Shown: one piece after another, positions 7,400 to 16,986 of the stretch
Layout of the letters: each line of letters opens with the position of its first letter
Numbering within the stretch: position 1 is the first letter of the stretch
DNA from: Rhodocyclaceae bacterium
Lineage (GTDB): Bacteria; Pseudomonadota; Gammaproteobacteria; Burkholderiales; Rhodocyclaceae
Assembly: GCA_023383815.1 (NCBI GenBank)
Contig: JAHDYG010000001.1
Coordinates: 62,001-126,000 of the forward strand
DNA length: 64,000 nucleotides
Direction of reading: 5' to 3'
Notes under the pieces: generated by a model
What the model was told of the DNA's origin: nothing
What the model saw: the letters and a program-made list of their open reading frames with translations, nothing else
Databases searched by the model: none
Made by a program: the position numbers and the translations under genes

Positions 7400-8749
7400 T
7401 TACACCTCCAGCGCGTAAGGGGTTTGCTTGAAGGTGATGCCCTCGCGTACAGCACGGCCACCCATGCGATTGGCTGCGGCATAGATCACTTTGGGGCCGG
7501 CGAACCTCGGCAGCACATCGAACACCGGGCCGGTGAGGACGTTGCCGCCGGCGACCGAACGGTCCTTGAGGATGCCGTTGTAGAGCAGGTAGATCGCGCG
7601 CCCCTCGTGCACGCCCAGCAGCGGCGAATCGGCCTTGCCGCGTTTGGCGGACGACAGACCGGTGCCGGTTTCCGCAAACCAGACGAATTCGGCCAGTTGA
7701 GCGAAGGTCACGTCGCGGCGGATCTGGCCCTCGGCGTCGAACAGCGGCTCGGCGGACAGGCGGCAGAACTGGAAGCCGGCGCCCAGGCCATCGATGGCTT
7801 GACCTTTGGCATTGGTGTAGCCGGTCACTACACGGCTCATGCGCCCAGCAGTGACCGTCTTGGCAATGCCTGGGTCCATCTCTACCTGTATGAAACGACG
7901 GGCTCCACCATCCTCGTTGTTCTGCTTCAACACCGCGTGTCCCGTCGTCCCAGAGCCGGCGAAGCTGTCGAGAACAATGGAGTCTTTGTCTGTGGCGATC
8001 TGGAGGATGCGCTGGATCAAGCGGGTGGGCTTCGGCGTGATGAAAACGTCGTCGGAGGTATCGAAGTCGACCAGTTCGAGCAGTTCCTTCTTGCCCTCCT
8101 GCGTATGCCCGACTTCGCCGTAGAACCACATGGTCTGAGGGACTCGGCCGTCCTTTACTTCGTGTAGGAATCGCTTTATCTGAGGGATGGCGCTCCCGTC
8201 TTTGCCCCACCAAATCCGGTTGTCCTTGTCCAGTTCTTCAAACTTCTCCTTGGAAACGCGCCAGTACATACCCTTCGGCGGTGCGTCGATTACTCTCCCG
8301 GAGGGGCACGTAATCGAGTACGTCCCAGCGGAATAATAGTTGCGCGCTGACAGGTCACTGGTTTTCCAAACGCCTCGTGGATCTTTGTCTGGGTTCTTAT
8401 AAGCAGCGTTCTGCTGATCAGTGCGTGGCAAGAGATTTGGCTTCCAACTATCGGCCTTAGCTGCATAGATGACGATGTAGTCGTGATCTTCTGAAAGGTG
8501 ACGTGCCGAGTTCTTGGGCGAATAGACTTTCTGCCACATCACGGTCGCGACAAAATTCTGTGCCCCGAAAATCTCATCCATAAGCAAGCGCAACGTCGCC
8601 ACTTCGTTGTCGTCGATGGAAATGAAGATCGCCCCATCCTCGCGCAGAAACTGCTTCAGCAGCACCAGGCGCGGGTACATCATCGACAGCCAGCGGTCGT
8701 GCCGGTCCAGCGTCTCACCTTCCTTGCCGATCCAGTTCAATGTAGGCAT
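7400..8749 (-). pseudogene. mod: Type III DNA adenine methyltransferase (mod) with internal deletion of catalytic region
   Basis: 449 residues of a beta-class N6-adenine methyltransferase, which usually has about 620-650. The S-adenosylmethionine motif FAGSGTTG is at residues 263-270 and IFISIDDNEVATLRLLMDEIFG at 41-62 is canonical. The N-terminus MPTLNWIGKE runs directly into GETLDRHDRW. In intact relatives these are separated by about 85-90 residues that contain the catalytic DPPY motif, and no DPPY occurs anywhere in this frame. An in-frame deletion between two copies of a GKE-coding stretch fits. Methylation activity is not expected. The stretch near 8300-8560 has visibly lower GC than the flanking genome, a sign of transfer. 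Confidence 0.8.
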
Positions 8750-8770
8750 GCGCGATCCCGATAGGTTCTT

Positions 8771-9880
8771 CTATTCTTGTGTTGGCGGTCGTTGTCCAAG
8801 GCCGATCCACTTGGCACCGCGCCCCTTGCCGGTCGGTGCGATCAAACCTTCCTTCTTCATTGCGCGCAGGACCAGCCGCACCATGTCGCGGCTGACGCCG
8901 GGGCAGGCTTCTTCGATCTCGGAGATCGAAAACGGCAGGTTGCGTTTGAGAACTTCGGCGCGTACCCGGTCGCCCTTGGCACCGCGTCCGCGTTCGATCG
9001 TGCCGACGCGTTCTTCAAATTCCTTGTAGGCGCGCAGCAGCGCGCCCCAGAAGTAGTCCAGCCAGGGCGCGATGTCGTGCGCGGCCTCGTGCCAGCCCTG
9101 GGAGCTGGCTTCCAGGGTTTCGTAGTAGCTCTCTTTCGATTCCTCGAAGATGCGCTCCAGACTGATGAAGCGGCCCACGGCGTAGTCGGAGTGGTAGAGC
9201 AGTTGCAGGGTGAGCAGCCTCGCCATGCGGCCGTTGCCATCCGGGAAGGGGTGGATGCACAGGAAATCGAGTATGGCCAGCGGCACCAGCACCAATGGGT
9301 CGGCGAGATGCTGATCCAGCGCCGCGCGATAACGTGCAATCAGGTCCGTCATCGCCATCGGGGTGAGGTGCGCGGCCACCGGGCGGAAGCGGATGCGCGA
9401 GCTGCCGTCCGGGTGGCGTTCGACGATGTCGTTGTTGGTGGATTTCCAGTGCCCGCCGGGTTGCGGCATGTAGCGGTACAGGATGCCGTGCAGCCGGAGC
9501 ACCGTGCCCTCGGAGAAGGGCATCTGGTCGCCGCTTTCATGGATCAGGCCCAGCGCGTCGCGGTAACCGGCCACCTCCTGCTCGGGACGGCTTTTGGGTG
9601 CTGCGTTCTTCAGCACCAGCGATTTGAGCCGGGCGGCTGCGACCACCACGCCTTCGAGCCGGTTGGATGACTCGGTGGACTCGACCACGGCAACCTGGCG
9701 CAGATCGCTCAGCACCTCTGGCGACTGGGCTACGTACAGGCGCTGCTTGCCCCGGTACTCGCCAAGGGCGCGCAATGTCGCCAGTTGCTGGGCGTCGAAG
9801 CGCAGTCTGGCAAGGTAGTCGGACGAGAGGGAGTGCATGGGCTCATCGCGGCTTGCGGAAATGGGGGAATCGTACTGCAT
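8771..9880 (-). CDS. Fic family protein (AMPylase-type)
   Basis: 369 residues from ATG 9880; ATG 9931 (with an AAGGGG site) and ATG 9838 are alternatives. The Fic core motif H-P-F-P-D-G-N-G-R is at residues 210-218, complete with catalytic His and phosphate-binding loop. An N-terminal S-N-R-L-E-G near residues 72-77 matches the inhibitory helix motif (S/T-x3-E-G/N), so the protein should be auto-inhibited. A C-terminal winged-helix-like segment (EIEEACPGVSRDMVRLVLRAM) suggests DNA binding or autoregulation. It is the first gene of the island operon; mod starts 21 bp downstream. Fic enzymes transfer AMP or related groups to protein hydroxyls. The target is unknown. Confidence 0.88.
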   Translation of the reverse strand: MQYDSPISASRDEPMHSLSSDYLARLRFDAQQLATLRALGEYRGKQRLYVAQSPEVLSDLRQVAVVESTESSNRLEGVVVAAARLKSLVLKNAAPKSRPEQEVAGYRDALGLIHESGDQMPFSEGTVLRLHGILYRYMPQPGGHWKSTNNDIVERHPDGSSRIRFRPVAAHLTPMAMTDLIARYRAALDQHLADPLVLVPLAILDFLCIHPFPDGNGRMARLLTLQLLYHSDYAVGRFISLERIFEESKESYYETLEASSQGWHEAAHDIAPWLDYFWGALLRAYKEFEERVGTIERGRGAKGDRVRAEVLKRNLPFSISEIEEACPGVSRDMVRLVLRAMKKEGLIAPTGKGRGAKWIGLGQRPPTQE

Positions 9881-10218
9881 AAAGGGGTATTTCGTCACCA
9901 GGTTACCCCAATAAACCGCCAAATCCCCCATTTGGCACCCCTTCATGCGAGAGCCATGTGCGGTCACCCGCTCTGCGCGTCGACCGCATTCACCGCCGGT
10001 GAGTGTATAGCCGGAGTAGGTTTCGGAACTGGCGGCTGCAAACCGCAAACCCTGCAAACCTCCGTTTGCACCCTGACGGTGAAGGGGTAGCGCGCTCGCG
10101 CCACCCGTATAGCCATTGGGCTAGGAAGGCCCCGTGCTGTCTTGCCGGCACACCGTTCCGATGCCCGACCAGACAGTGGAGTCGAGGGAGGTGAGCCTTC
10201 CCGATGCCCACCCTCTTC
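9881..10218. other. Spacer at right border of the island with inverted repeat
   Basis: No convincing gene. The main feature is TGCAAAC (10053-10059) and GTTTGCA (10064-10070), a perfect 7-bp inverted repeat with a 4-bp centre, preceded by two more GCAAACC copies at 10038-10052. This lies about 170 bp upstream of the fic start and could be its operator. A short minus-strand frame near 10110-9964 is not supported by composition or a ribosome site. The poly-A/hairpin of the icd terminator ends the region. Confidence 0.4.
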
Positions 10219-10248
10219 AAAAAAAAAAAAGCCGGGGTGACCCCCGGC
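10219..10248 (-). terminator. Terminator of monomeric isocitrate dehydrogenase gene
   Basis: On the minus strand GCCGGGG pairs with CCCCGGC (10231-10248) and is followed by a run of 12 T (10219-10230 as A on the plus strand). It lies 26 bp after the icd stop. Confidence 0.9.
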
Positions 10249-10274
10249 TTTCTCTTGGCAAATCAACTTCCCAC

Positions 10275-12512
10275 TCAGGCGCGCGCTGCCTTCAGGATCG
10301 CGTTGAGTGTTGCGCTCGGGCGCATCACGGCCTTGCACTTCTCCTCATCGGGAAGATAGTACCCACCGATATCGGCCGGCTGGCCTTGCACAGCGGAGAG
10401 TTCGGCAACGATCTTCGCCTCGTTCTCGGCCAGCGACGTGGCCAGAGGTGCAAAGTGCGCCGCCAGCTCCTTGTCGTCGGTTTGCGCCGCCAGTTCCTGC
10501 GCCCAGTACATCGCAAGATAGAATTGCGAACCGCGGTTGTCGAGCTGGCCGGTCTTCGGCGACGGCGACTTGTTGTTGTCGAGCAGCTTTCCCGTGGCGG
10601 CATCCAGCGTCTTCGCCAGCAGCTTGGCCTTCGGATTGTTTTCCTTGATGCCCAGATCTTCCAGCGAGACCGCCAGGGCGAGGAATTCGCCCAGCGAATC
10701 CCAGCGCAAGTGGTTTTCCTGGGTGAGCTGCTGCACGTGCTTCGGCGCCGAGCCGCCGGCACCCGTCTCGTACATGCCGCCGCCGTTCATCAGCGGGACG
10801 ATCGACAGCATCTTGGCCGAGGTGCCCAGTTCCATGATCGGGAACAGGTCGGTCAGGTAGTCGCGCAGGATGTTGCCGGTGACCGAGATCGTGTCCAGGC
10901 CGCGGATGACGCGTTCGAGCGTGAAGCGCATGGCGCGCACCTGCGACATGATCTGGATGTCGAGGCCGGTCGTGTCGTGATCCTTCAGGTATTTCTGGAC
11001 TTTCTTGATCAGCTCGGCCTCATGCGGGCGGTACGGATCGAGCCAGAACACGGCCGGCATGCCGGAGTTGCGGGCGCGGGTGACGGCCAGCTTGACCCAG
11101 TCGCGGATCGGCGCGTCCTTGACCTGGCACATGCGCCAGATGTCGCCCTGCTCGACGTTCTGCGTCAGCAGCACTTCGCCGGTGGCGAGGTCGACGATGT
11201 TCGCGACGCCGTCTTCGGCGATCTCGAAGGTCTTGTCGTGCGAGCCGTATTCCTCGGCCTGCTGCGCCATCAGGCCGACGTTCGGCACGGTGCCCATGGT
11301 CTTCGGATCGAAGTTGCCGTGCCATTTGCAGAAGTTGATCATCTCCTGGTAGATGCGGGCGAAGGTCGATTCCGGCATGACGGCCTTGGCGTCGTACTGC
11401 TTGCCATCGGCACCCCACATCTTGCCGCCGGAGCGGATCATGGCCGGCATCGAGGCGTCGACGATGATGTCGTTGGGCGAGTGGAAGTTGGTGATGCCCT
11501 TGGCCGAATCGACCATGGCCAGCGCCGGGCGGTGTTCCTGGCAGGCGTGCAGGTCGCGGATGATCTCGTCGTGCTTCGATTCCGGCAGCGTCTTGATCTT
11601 CTCGTAGAGGTCGACCATGCCGTTATTGACGTTGATGCCGAGCTCGTCGAACAGCTTGCCGTGCTTCTCGAAGGCTTCCTTGTAGTAGATCTTGACGCAG
11701 TGGCCGAAGACGATCGGGTGCGAGACCTTCATCATCGTCGCCTTGACGTGCAGCGAGAAGAGGATGCCGGCCTCGCGGCAGTCATCCAGCTCCTTCTCGT
11801 AGAACTCGCACAGCGCCTTCTTGCTCATGAACATGGAGTCGATGATCTCGCCTTCGAGCAGGGAGACCTTCGGCTTCAGCACGACGGTCTTGCCGCTCCT
11901 GGTGACCAGCTCCATCTTGACGTCGCGCGCCTTGTCCAGCGTCATCGACTTCTCGCCGTGATAGAAGTCGCCGTGGTGCATGTGCGAAACATGCGACTGC
12001 GACCACTGCTTCCATTCACCCATCGAGTGCGGACGCTTCCTGGCGGCGTTCTTGACCGCCATCGGCGCGCGGCGGTCGGAGTTGCCCTCGCGCAGGACCG
12101 GGTTCACGGCGCTGCCGATGCACTTGCCGTAGCGGGCGCGGATGGCCTTTTCTTCGTCGGTCTTCGGATCTTCCGGGAAGTCCGGAATGGCGTAGCCCTT
12201 GTCCTGAAGCTCCTTGATGCAGGCCTTCAACTGGGCGACGGAGGCGCTGATGTTCGGCAGCTTGATGATGTTGGTGTCGGGCAGCAGACACTTCCTGCCC
12301 AGCTCGGCCAGCGTGTTCGGCACCTTCTGGCTGTCCGGCAGGATGTCGGAAAACTCGGCGATGACACGCGCCGCAACGGAGATGTCGGCCTCTTCGACTT
12401 CCATGCCCGCCGGTTCGGCAAAGGTGCGGATGATCGGCAGGAAGGCGCAGGTCGCCAGAAACGGCGCCTCGTCGGTGAGCGTGTAGATGATCTTGGATTT
12501 GCCTGCAGCCAT
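10275..12512 (-). CDS. icd: NADP-dependent isocitrate dehydrogenase, monomeric type
   Basis: 745 residues from ATG 12512 ([17 protein letters not shown], preceded by GAGGGGG). Length and sequence match monomeric 80-kDa Icd throughout, including [44 protein letters not shown] and the [17 protein letters not shown] substrate-site region. It oxidises isocitrate to 2-oxoglutarate and CO2 with NADP+ in the cytoplasm. A second, unrelated dimeric NADP-Icd is encoded at 23770-25014; only that one would be a target of AceK. Transcribed alone, with its own terminator. Confidence 0.96.
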   Translation of the reverse strand: MAAGKSKIIYTLTDEAPFLATCAFLPIIRTFAEPAGMEVEEADISVAARVIAEFSDILPDSQKVPNTLAELGRKCLLPDTNIIKLPNISASVAQLKACIKELQDKGYAIPDFPEDPKTDEEKAIRARYGKCIGSAVNPVLREGNSDRRAPMAVKNAARKRPHSMGEWKQWSQSHVSHMHHGDFYHGEKSMTLDKARDVKMELVTRSGKTVVLKPKVSLLEGEIIDSMFMSKKALCEFYEKELDDCREAGILFSLHVKATMMKVSHPIVFGHCVKIYYKEAFEKHGKLFDELGINVNNGMVDLYEKIKTLPESKHDEIIRDLHACQEHRPALAMVDSAKGITNFHSPNDIIVDASMPAMIRSGGKMWGADGKQYDAKAVMPESTFARIYQEMINFCKWHGNFDPKTMGTVPNVGLMAQQAEEYGSHDKTFEIAEDGVANIVDLATGEVLLTQNVEQGDIWRMCQVKDAPIRDWVKLAVTRARNSGMPAVFWLDPYRPHEAELIKKVQKYLKDHDTTGLDIQIMSQVRAMRFTLERVIRGLDTISVTGNILRDYLTDLFPIMELGTSAKMLSIVPLMNGGGMYETGAGGSAPKHVQQLTQENHLRWDSLGEFLALAVSLEDLGIKENNPKAKLLAKTLDAATGKLLDNNKSPSPKTGQLDNRGSQFYLAMYWAQELAAQTDDKELAAHFAPLATSLAENEAKIVAELSAVQGQPADIGGYYLPDEEKCKAVMRPSATLNAILKAARA

Positions 12513-12622
12513 GCGACCCCCTCGTATAAAAGGATTGTTGCGGAAGAGGCGCATTTTACACTGCCGACCCTTTCAACAGCCTTACGGGTTCAGCACACCT
12601 TCGGATCGTGCTCCGGGGCGCA

Positions 12623-12666
12623 CAAGCGCAAAAGGCCAGCTCCGGAGAGCTGGCCTTTTGCGCTTG
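12623..12666 (-). terminator. Perfect 20-bp stem terminator after tRNA-Thr
   Basis: A 20-base stem (12623-12642 with 12647-12666) closes a CGGA loop with no mismatch. The A-tract and T-tract are part of the stem, so it can act in both directions. It starts 8 bp after the tRNA 3' end on the minus strand. Confidence 0.85.
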
Positions 12667-12673
12667 ATCCTAC

Positions 12674-12749
<76 letters not shown>

Positions 12750-12844
12750 GAAGAGGGCGCAATATACCTCAGGTCCGCCCGGGCATCAACACCTGCCGAG
12801 GCCGCCGGATGCGGTGCAAACGCAGCGCCCGCGGGGTTCCGGAA

Positions 12845-13741
12845 CTACGGATTCCAGTAGTCGGATCGCCGGTAGTGGTTCTTCAGATGATCGATCAGCA
12901 AACGCACGCGCAGCGGTAGATGGCGCCGCTGCGGGAACACAGCGTGGATGCCCAGCGTTGCGGCGGCAAAGGCGTCGAGCACGGAAACCAGCCGCCCTGC
13001 GCGCAGGTCGGCCTCGACCTCCCATAGCGAGCGCCAGGCCAGTCCATGGCCGGCAAGCGCCCAGTCGTGCAGCACCGAACCATCATTGCATTCGAGCCGG
13101 CCGGTCACCTTGACGGTGACCGTCTCGCCCTTTTCGTTGCAGAACTGCCAGCCGCGCTGCTGGCCCAGCGACAGGCAGTTGTGGGCGGCCAGATCGTCCG
13201 GCGTGCGCGGGGCCGGATGGCGTGCGAGGTAGGCCGGGCTGCCGACGACGACCCGCCGGTTGTCGGCTAGACGGATCGACACGAGGCTCGAATCGGCCAG
13301 TTCGCCGATCCGGATCGCGCAGTCGATGCCCTCGTTGACGAGATCGACGATGCGGTCGGTCAGGTCGAGCGTGCACGTCACCTCTGGGTTCACCGCGAGA
13401 AACTCGCGCAGCAGCGGTGCGACATGCATGCGGCCGAAGCCTGCGGGGGCCGTGACGCGGATGTGCCCGCTCGCCTTGACGCCGCCGAGGCTGACCGAGG
13501 CTTCGGCGTTCGCGAGATCGTTGAGGATGCGCTGGCAGTCCTCCAGGAACGCGGCGCCCTCGAAGCTCAGCGTGATCCGCCGTGTGCTGCGCGTCAGCAG
13601 CCGCACGCCGAGCCGCTGTTCAAGCGCGTCGAGACGGCGCCCGATGACCGCCGGCGTCACGCCTTCGGCACGCGCGGCCGCCGAGAGGCTGCCCCGGGTG
13701 GCGACGCTGACGAAGCTCTCGACCTGCTTGAAGGCATCCAT
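12845..13741 (-). CDS. LysR family transcriptional regulator
   Basis: 298 residues. The N-terminal helix-turn-helix reads FVSVATRGSLSAAARAEGVTPAVIGRRLDALEQRLGVRLLTRSTRR. The substrate-binding domain begins with GHIRVTAPAGFGRMHVAPLL and ends in RVRLLIDHLKNHY, the CrgA/ArgP-like subgroup common in betaproteobacteria. It is divergent from the haloacid dehalogenase gene, the classic LysR arrangement, so that gene is its likely target. The co-inducer is unknown. Confidence 0.9.
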   Translation of the reverse strand: MDAFKQVESFVSVATRGSLSAAARAEGVTPAVIGRRLDALEQRLGVRLLTRSTRRITLSFEGAAFLEDCQRILNDLANAEASVSLGGVKASGHIRVTAPAGFGRMHVAPLLREFLAVNPEVTCTLDLTDRIVDLVNEGIDCAIRIGELADSSLVSIRLADNRRVVVGSPAYLARHPAPRTPDDLAAHNCLSLGQQRGWQFCNEKGETVTVKVTGRLECNDGSVLHDWALAGHGLAWRSLWEVEADLRAGRLVSVLDAFAAATLGIHAVFPQRRHLPLRVRLLIDHLKNHYRRSDYWNP

Positions 13742-13872
13742 CTTTTACTTGAAATACAAGATATTTTTACAAGAGGCCGTATTCTATCCATCTGACGAGA
13801 GGAATACACTTTCGTCCAGCTTGGCCGCAGCACCACCTCCCGCCCATTGACTCTCTTGTGACCGGACACGTC
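13742..13872. promoter_or_regulatory. Divergent lysR/dehalogenase promoter region
   Basis: The spacer is AT-rich compared with its surroundings. CTTG-AAATA-CAAG (13748-13760), an inverted repeat with a 5-bp centre, abuts the lysR start and is followed by ATATTTTTACAAGAGG. A LysR operator (T-N11-A type) is plausible here but not proven. Confidence 0.4.
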
Positions 13873-14577
13873 ATGAAAGCTCCCCCTCGCATCCGCGCGA
13901 TCGCCTTCGATGCCTTCGGTACGCTGTTCGACGTGTACTCGGTCGGCGCGCTGGCCGAACAACTGTTTCCGGGCAAGGGCGAAGCCCTGGCCGCGCTGTG
14001 GCGGCTCAAGCAGATCGAGTACACCTTCCTGCGCACCCTGTCGGATCGCTACAAGCCCTTTCTCGCAGTGACCGAGGATGCGCTCGAGTTCTCCGCCCGC
14101 AAGCTCGGCATCACACTCGGCGAGAGCGCACGGCGCCAGTTGATGAACCAGTATGCCTGCCTGTCGTCTTTCCCCGAAAATCTTGGGGCCTTGAGGGAAC
14201 TGCGTGCCCTCGGCCTGCCGATGGCGGTGCTGTCGAACGGCACGCCCGAGATGCTCGAGGTGGCAATCAAGAGCGCCGGCATGAACGGGCTGTTCGATCA
14301 CGTGCTGTCGGTCGACGCGGTGCGCCGCTACAAGACGTCCGCGGCCGCTTACCAGCTCGGAGTGGAGGCCTTCGGCTGCCCGGCAGCCGACATCCTGTTC
14401 GTCTCGTCGAACGGCTGGGATGCTGCCGGAGCCACCTGGTTCGGCTACACCACGTTCTGGATCAACCGCAGCGAGCAGCCGCTCGAAGCGCTCGACGTCG
14501 AACCCCATGCCAGCGGCCGCAGCCTCGATGAAGTCGTAGACTTCGTCCGTCGCTCGATTGCCGCGCCCCCCGCCTGA
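13873..14577 (+). CDS. Haloacid dehalogenase, type II (HAD superfamily)
   Basis: 234 residues from ATG 13873; a GTG five codons upstream is possible. HAD motif I is AFDAFGTLFD (nucleophilic first Asp), motif II LSNGTPEM, the conserved Lys lies in VRRYKTSAAAYQ, and motif III is FVSSNGWDAAGATWFG. These match L-2-haloacid dehalogenases, which hydrolyse 2-halocarboxylic acids with inversion; chloroacetate gives glycolate. The malate synthase G gene lies 123 bp downstream on the same strand, and glycolate feeds it through glyoxylate. A substrate link is inferred from that neighbourhood. Confidence 0.85.
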   Translation: MKAPPRIRAIAFDAFGTLFDVYSVGALAEQLFPGKGEALAALWRLKQIEYTFLRTLSDRYKPFLAVTEDALEFSARKLGITLGESARRQLMNQYACLSSFPENLGALRELRALGLPMAVLSNGTPEMLEVAIKSAGMNGLFDHVLSVDAVRRYKTSAAAYQLGVEAFGCPAADILFVSSNGWDAAGATWFGYTTFWINRSEQPLEALDVEPHASGRSLDEVVDFVRRSIAAPPA

Positions 14578-14649
14578 GGCCCGGCCTTCCCCCGGAGCGC
14601 AGCCCGCAACCCCGTGCCCCCGACACCCTTGCAGTCCATCGGTTTTCCT

Positions 14650-14685
14650 TACCCTCCTCACCCTCCTTACCCTCCTTCACCTTCA
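14650..14685 (+). repeat. Short tandem repeat, G-rich on minus strand, before glcB
   Basis: Three copies of a 9-bp unit (T/C)ACCCTCCT followed by a degenerate fourth lie just upstream of the malate synthase start. The opposite strand carries repeated GGAGGG tracts, able to form a two- to three-tier G-quadruplex. The repeat also makes an anti-Shine-Dalgarno-like pyrimidine tract in the mRNA. Confidence 0.5.
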
Positions 14686-14700
14686 TCGAGAGAACTGACC

Positions 14701-16881
14701 ATGAGCGACCGTATCCAGTGCAAGCAACTCCAGGTCGATGCCGTGCTCCACCGCTTCATCGAGACCGAGGCCCTGCCCGGCACCGGGCTCGACGCCCGGA
14801 CCTTCTGGGACGGCTTCAGCGACCTCGCGCACGAACTCGCCCCCAGGAACCGCGCGCTGCTCGCCGAACGCGACCGCCTGCAGGCCGAACTGGACGCCTG
14901 GCATCGTGCCCACCCCGGCCCGGTGCGGGATGGCGCGGCCTATCGCGCCTTTCTGGAGTCGATCGGCTACCTGCAGCCGGCGCCCGCGCCGTTCAAGGTC
15001 AGCACCGCCCGCATCGACAGCGAGATCAGCCAGCAGGCCGGCCCGCAGCTCGTCGTGCCGGTGATGAACGCGCGCTACGCGCTCAACGCCGCCAACGCGC
15101 GCTGGGGGAGCCTGTACGACGCCCTTTACGGCACCAACGCGATTGCCGAGACCGAAGGCGCCGAGCGGGCCGGCGGCTACAACGCGGTGCGCGGCGCGAA
15201 GGTCATCGCCTTCGCCCGCGGCTTCCTCGATCAGGCCGCGCCGCTCGCCTCGGGCAGCCATTCTGCCGCCACCGCCTACACTGTCGCCGACGGCAGGCTG
15301 GTGGTCGGCCTGGAAGGTGGCGCGCGTACCGGACTCGCACGCCCCGAACAGTTCATCGGCTTCCAGGGCGATGCCGGGTCGCCCACCGCCGTGTTGCTGC
15401 GCAACAACGGCCTGCACTTCGAGATCCAGATCGACCGCTCCCACCTCATCGGCAAGACCGATGCCGCCGGCGTCAAGGATGTCGTCGTCGAGGCAGCGCT
15501 GTCGACGATCATGGACTGCGAGGATTCGGTCGCCGCGGTCGACGCCGAAGACAAGGTCGTGATCTATCGCAACTGGCTCGGCCTGATGAAGGGCGATCTC
15601 GTCGACACTTTCGACAAGGGCGGACGCACGGTCACCCGCACGCTGAACCCCGACCGCGAATACACCGCCGCCAACGGCACCACGCTGACGCTGCACGGGC
15701 GCTCGCTGCTCTTCGTGCGCAACGTCGGCCACCTGATGACCAATCCGGCGATCCTGCTCGCCGACGGCTCCGAGATCCCCGAAGGCATCCTGGACGCGGT
15801 GTGCACCACGCTGATCGCACTGCATGACCTCAAGCGCAAGGGCAACTCGCGCACCGGCAGCGTCTATATCGTCAAGCCCAAGATGCACGGCCCGGTCGAG
15901 GTCGCCTTTGCCAGCGAGCTCTTCGGCCGTGCCGAGCAGCTCTTCGGCCTGCCCGCCAGCACGTTGAAGATGGGCATCATGGACGAGGAGCGGCGCACCT
16001 CGGTGAACCTCGCCGCCTGCATCAAGGCCGCCGAATCCCGCGTGGCCTTCATCAACACGGGCTTTCTCGACCGCACCGGCGACGAGATGCACACCGCGAT
16101 GGAGGCCGGCCCGATGATCCGCAAGGGCGACATGAAGACCTCGAAGTGGATCCAGGCCTACGAGCGCCACAACGTGCTCGCGGGCCTGGCCTGCGGCCTG
16201 CGCGGCAAGGCGCAGATCGGCAAGGGCATGTGGGCCATGCCGGACCTGATGGCCGAGATGCTCGAGCAGAAGATCGGCCACCCGAAGGCGGGCGCGAACA
16301 CCGCCTGGGTACCCTCGCCCACGGCCGCCACCCTGCACGCGCTGCATTACCACCGGGTCGACGTCCAGGCGCTGCAGCAGGAGATGGAGAAGATCGACTT
16401 CGCCACCGAACGCGACGCGCTGCTCGCGGATCTCCTCACCGTGCCGGTCGCCGAGAAGGCGGACTGGTCGCCCGAAGCCATCCAGCAGGAACTCGACAAC
16501 AACGCCCAGGGCATCCTCGGCTACGTCGTGCGCTGGATCGACCAGGGGGTGGGCTGCTCGAAGGTGCCGGACATCAACAACGTCGGGCTGATGGAAGACC
16601 GCGCGACGCTGCGCATCTCCAGCCAGCACATCGCCAACTGGCTGCGCCACGGCGTCACCGACGAGGCTCAGGTCATGGAAACGCTCAAGCGCATGGCGGC
16701 GGTGGTCGACCGGCAAAACGCCGGCGATCCGGCCTACCGTCCGATGGCGCCGGGTTTCGACGATTCGGTGGCCTTCCGGGCGGCCTGCGACCTCGTCTTC
16801 AAGGGCTGCGCGCAGCCCAGCGGCTATACCGAACCGCTGCTCCACCACTGGCGCCAGGAGGCCAAGCGCCGGGCCGTCTGA
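14701..16881 (+). CDS. glcB: Malate synthase G
   Basis: 726 residues, the standard size. ATG 14701 ([19 protein letters not shown]) matches family N-termini; the open frame upstream is low-complexity proline coding. Diagnostic stretches include [51 protein letters not shown] and the catalytic region of TIM-barrel malate synthases, ending in QEAKRRAV. It condenses glyoxylate with acetyl-CoA to malate, completing the glyoxylate shunt and glycolate use. Isocitrate lyase is not in the window. It is the second gene after the dehalogenase. Confidence 0.97.
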   Translation: MSDRIQCKQLQVDAVLHRFIETEALPGTGLDARTFWDGFSDLAHELAPRNRALLAERDRLQAELDAWHRAHPGPVRDGAAYRAFLESIGYLQPAPAPFKVSTARIDSEISQQAGPQLVVPVMNARYALNAANARWGSLYDALYGTNAIAETEGAERAGGYNAVRGAKVIAFARGFLDQAAPLASGSHSAATAYTVADGRLVVGLEGGARTGLARPEQFIGFQGDAGSPTAVLLRNNGLHFEIQIDRSHLIGKTDAAGVKDVVVEAALSTIMDCEDSVAAVDAEDKVVIYRNWLGLMKGDLVDTFDKGGRTVTRTLNPDREYTAANGTTLTLHGRSLLFVRNVGHLMTNPAILLADGSEIPEGILDAVCTTLIALHDLKRKGNSRTGSVYIVKPKMHGPVEVAFASELFGRAEQLFGLPASTLKMGIMDEERRTSVNLAACIKAAESRVAFINTGFLDRTGDEMHTAMEAGPMIRKGDMKTSKWIQAYERHNVLAGLACGLRGKAQIGKGMWAMPDLMAEMLEQKIGHPKAGANTAWVPSPTAATLHALHYHRVDVQALQQEMEKIDFATERDALLADLLTVPVAEKADWSPEAIQQELDNNAQGILGYVVRWIDQGVGCSKVPDINNVGLMEDRATLRISSQHIANWLRHGVTDEAQVMETLKRMAAVVDRQNAGDPAYRPMAPGFDDSVAFRAACDLVFKGCAQPSGYTEPLLHHWRQEAKRRAV

Positions 16882-16950
16882 GCCTTTCCACGCGGCGCCG
16901 CCCGGGCGTCGACGTGCCCGGGTTGCGCCCGGCGTCCCGATGGGAGGAAA

Positions 16951-16971
16951 CTGTCGAAAACCATTCGACAG
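16951..16971 (+). promoter_or_regulatory. Hairpin directly before the EF-G paralogue ribosome site
   Basis: CTGTCGAA (16951-16958) pairs perfectly with TTCGACAG (16964-16971) around AACCA, and the Shine-Dalgarno GGGAGGA (16973-16979) follows immediately. The stem could influence ribosome access or mRNA stability. Confidence 0.45.
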
Positions 16972-16986
16972 CGGGAGGACGCGACC

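Noticed and set aside
9964-10110. Short minus-strand ORF upstream of fic (starting MAIRVARARYPFTV)
   Set aside because: No ribosome site, no family match I can defend, and it overlaps the repeat-rich border; left as spacer.
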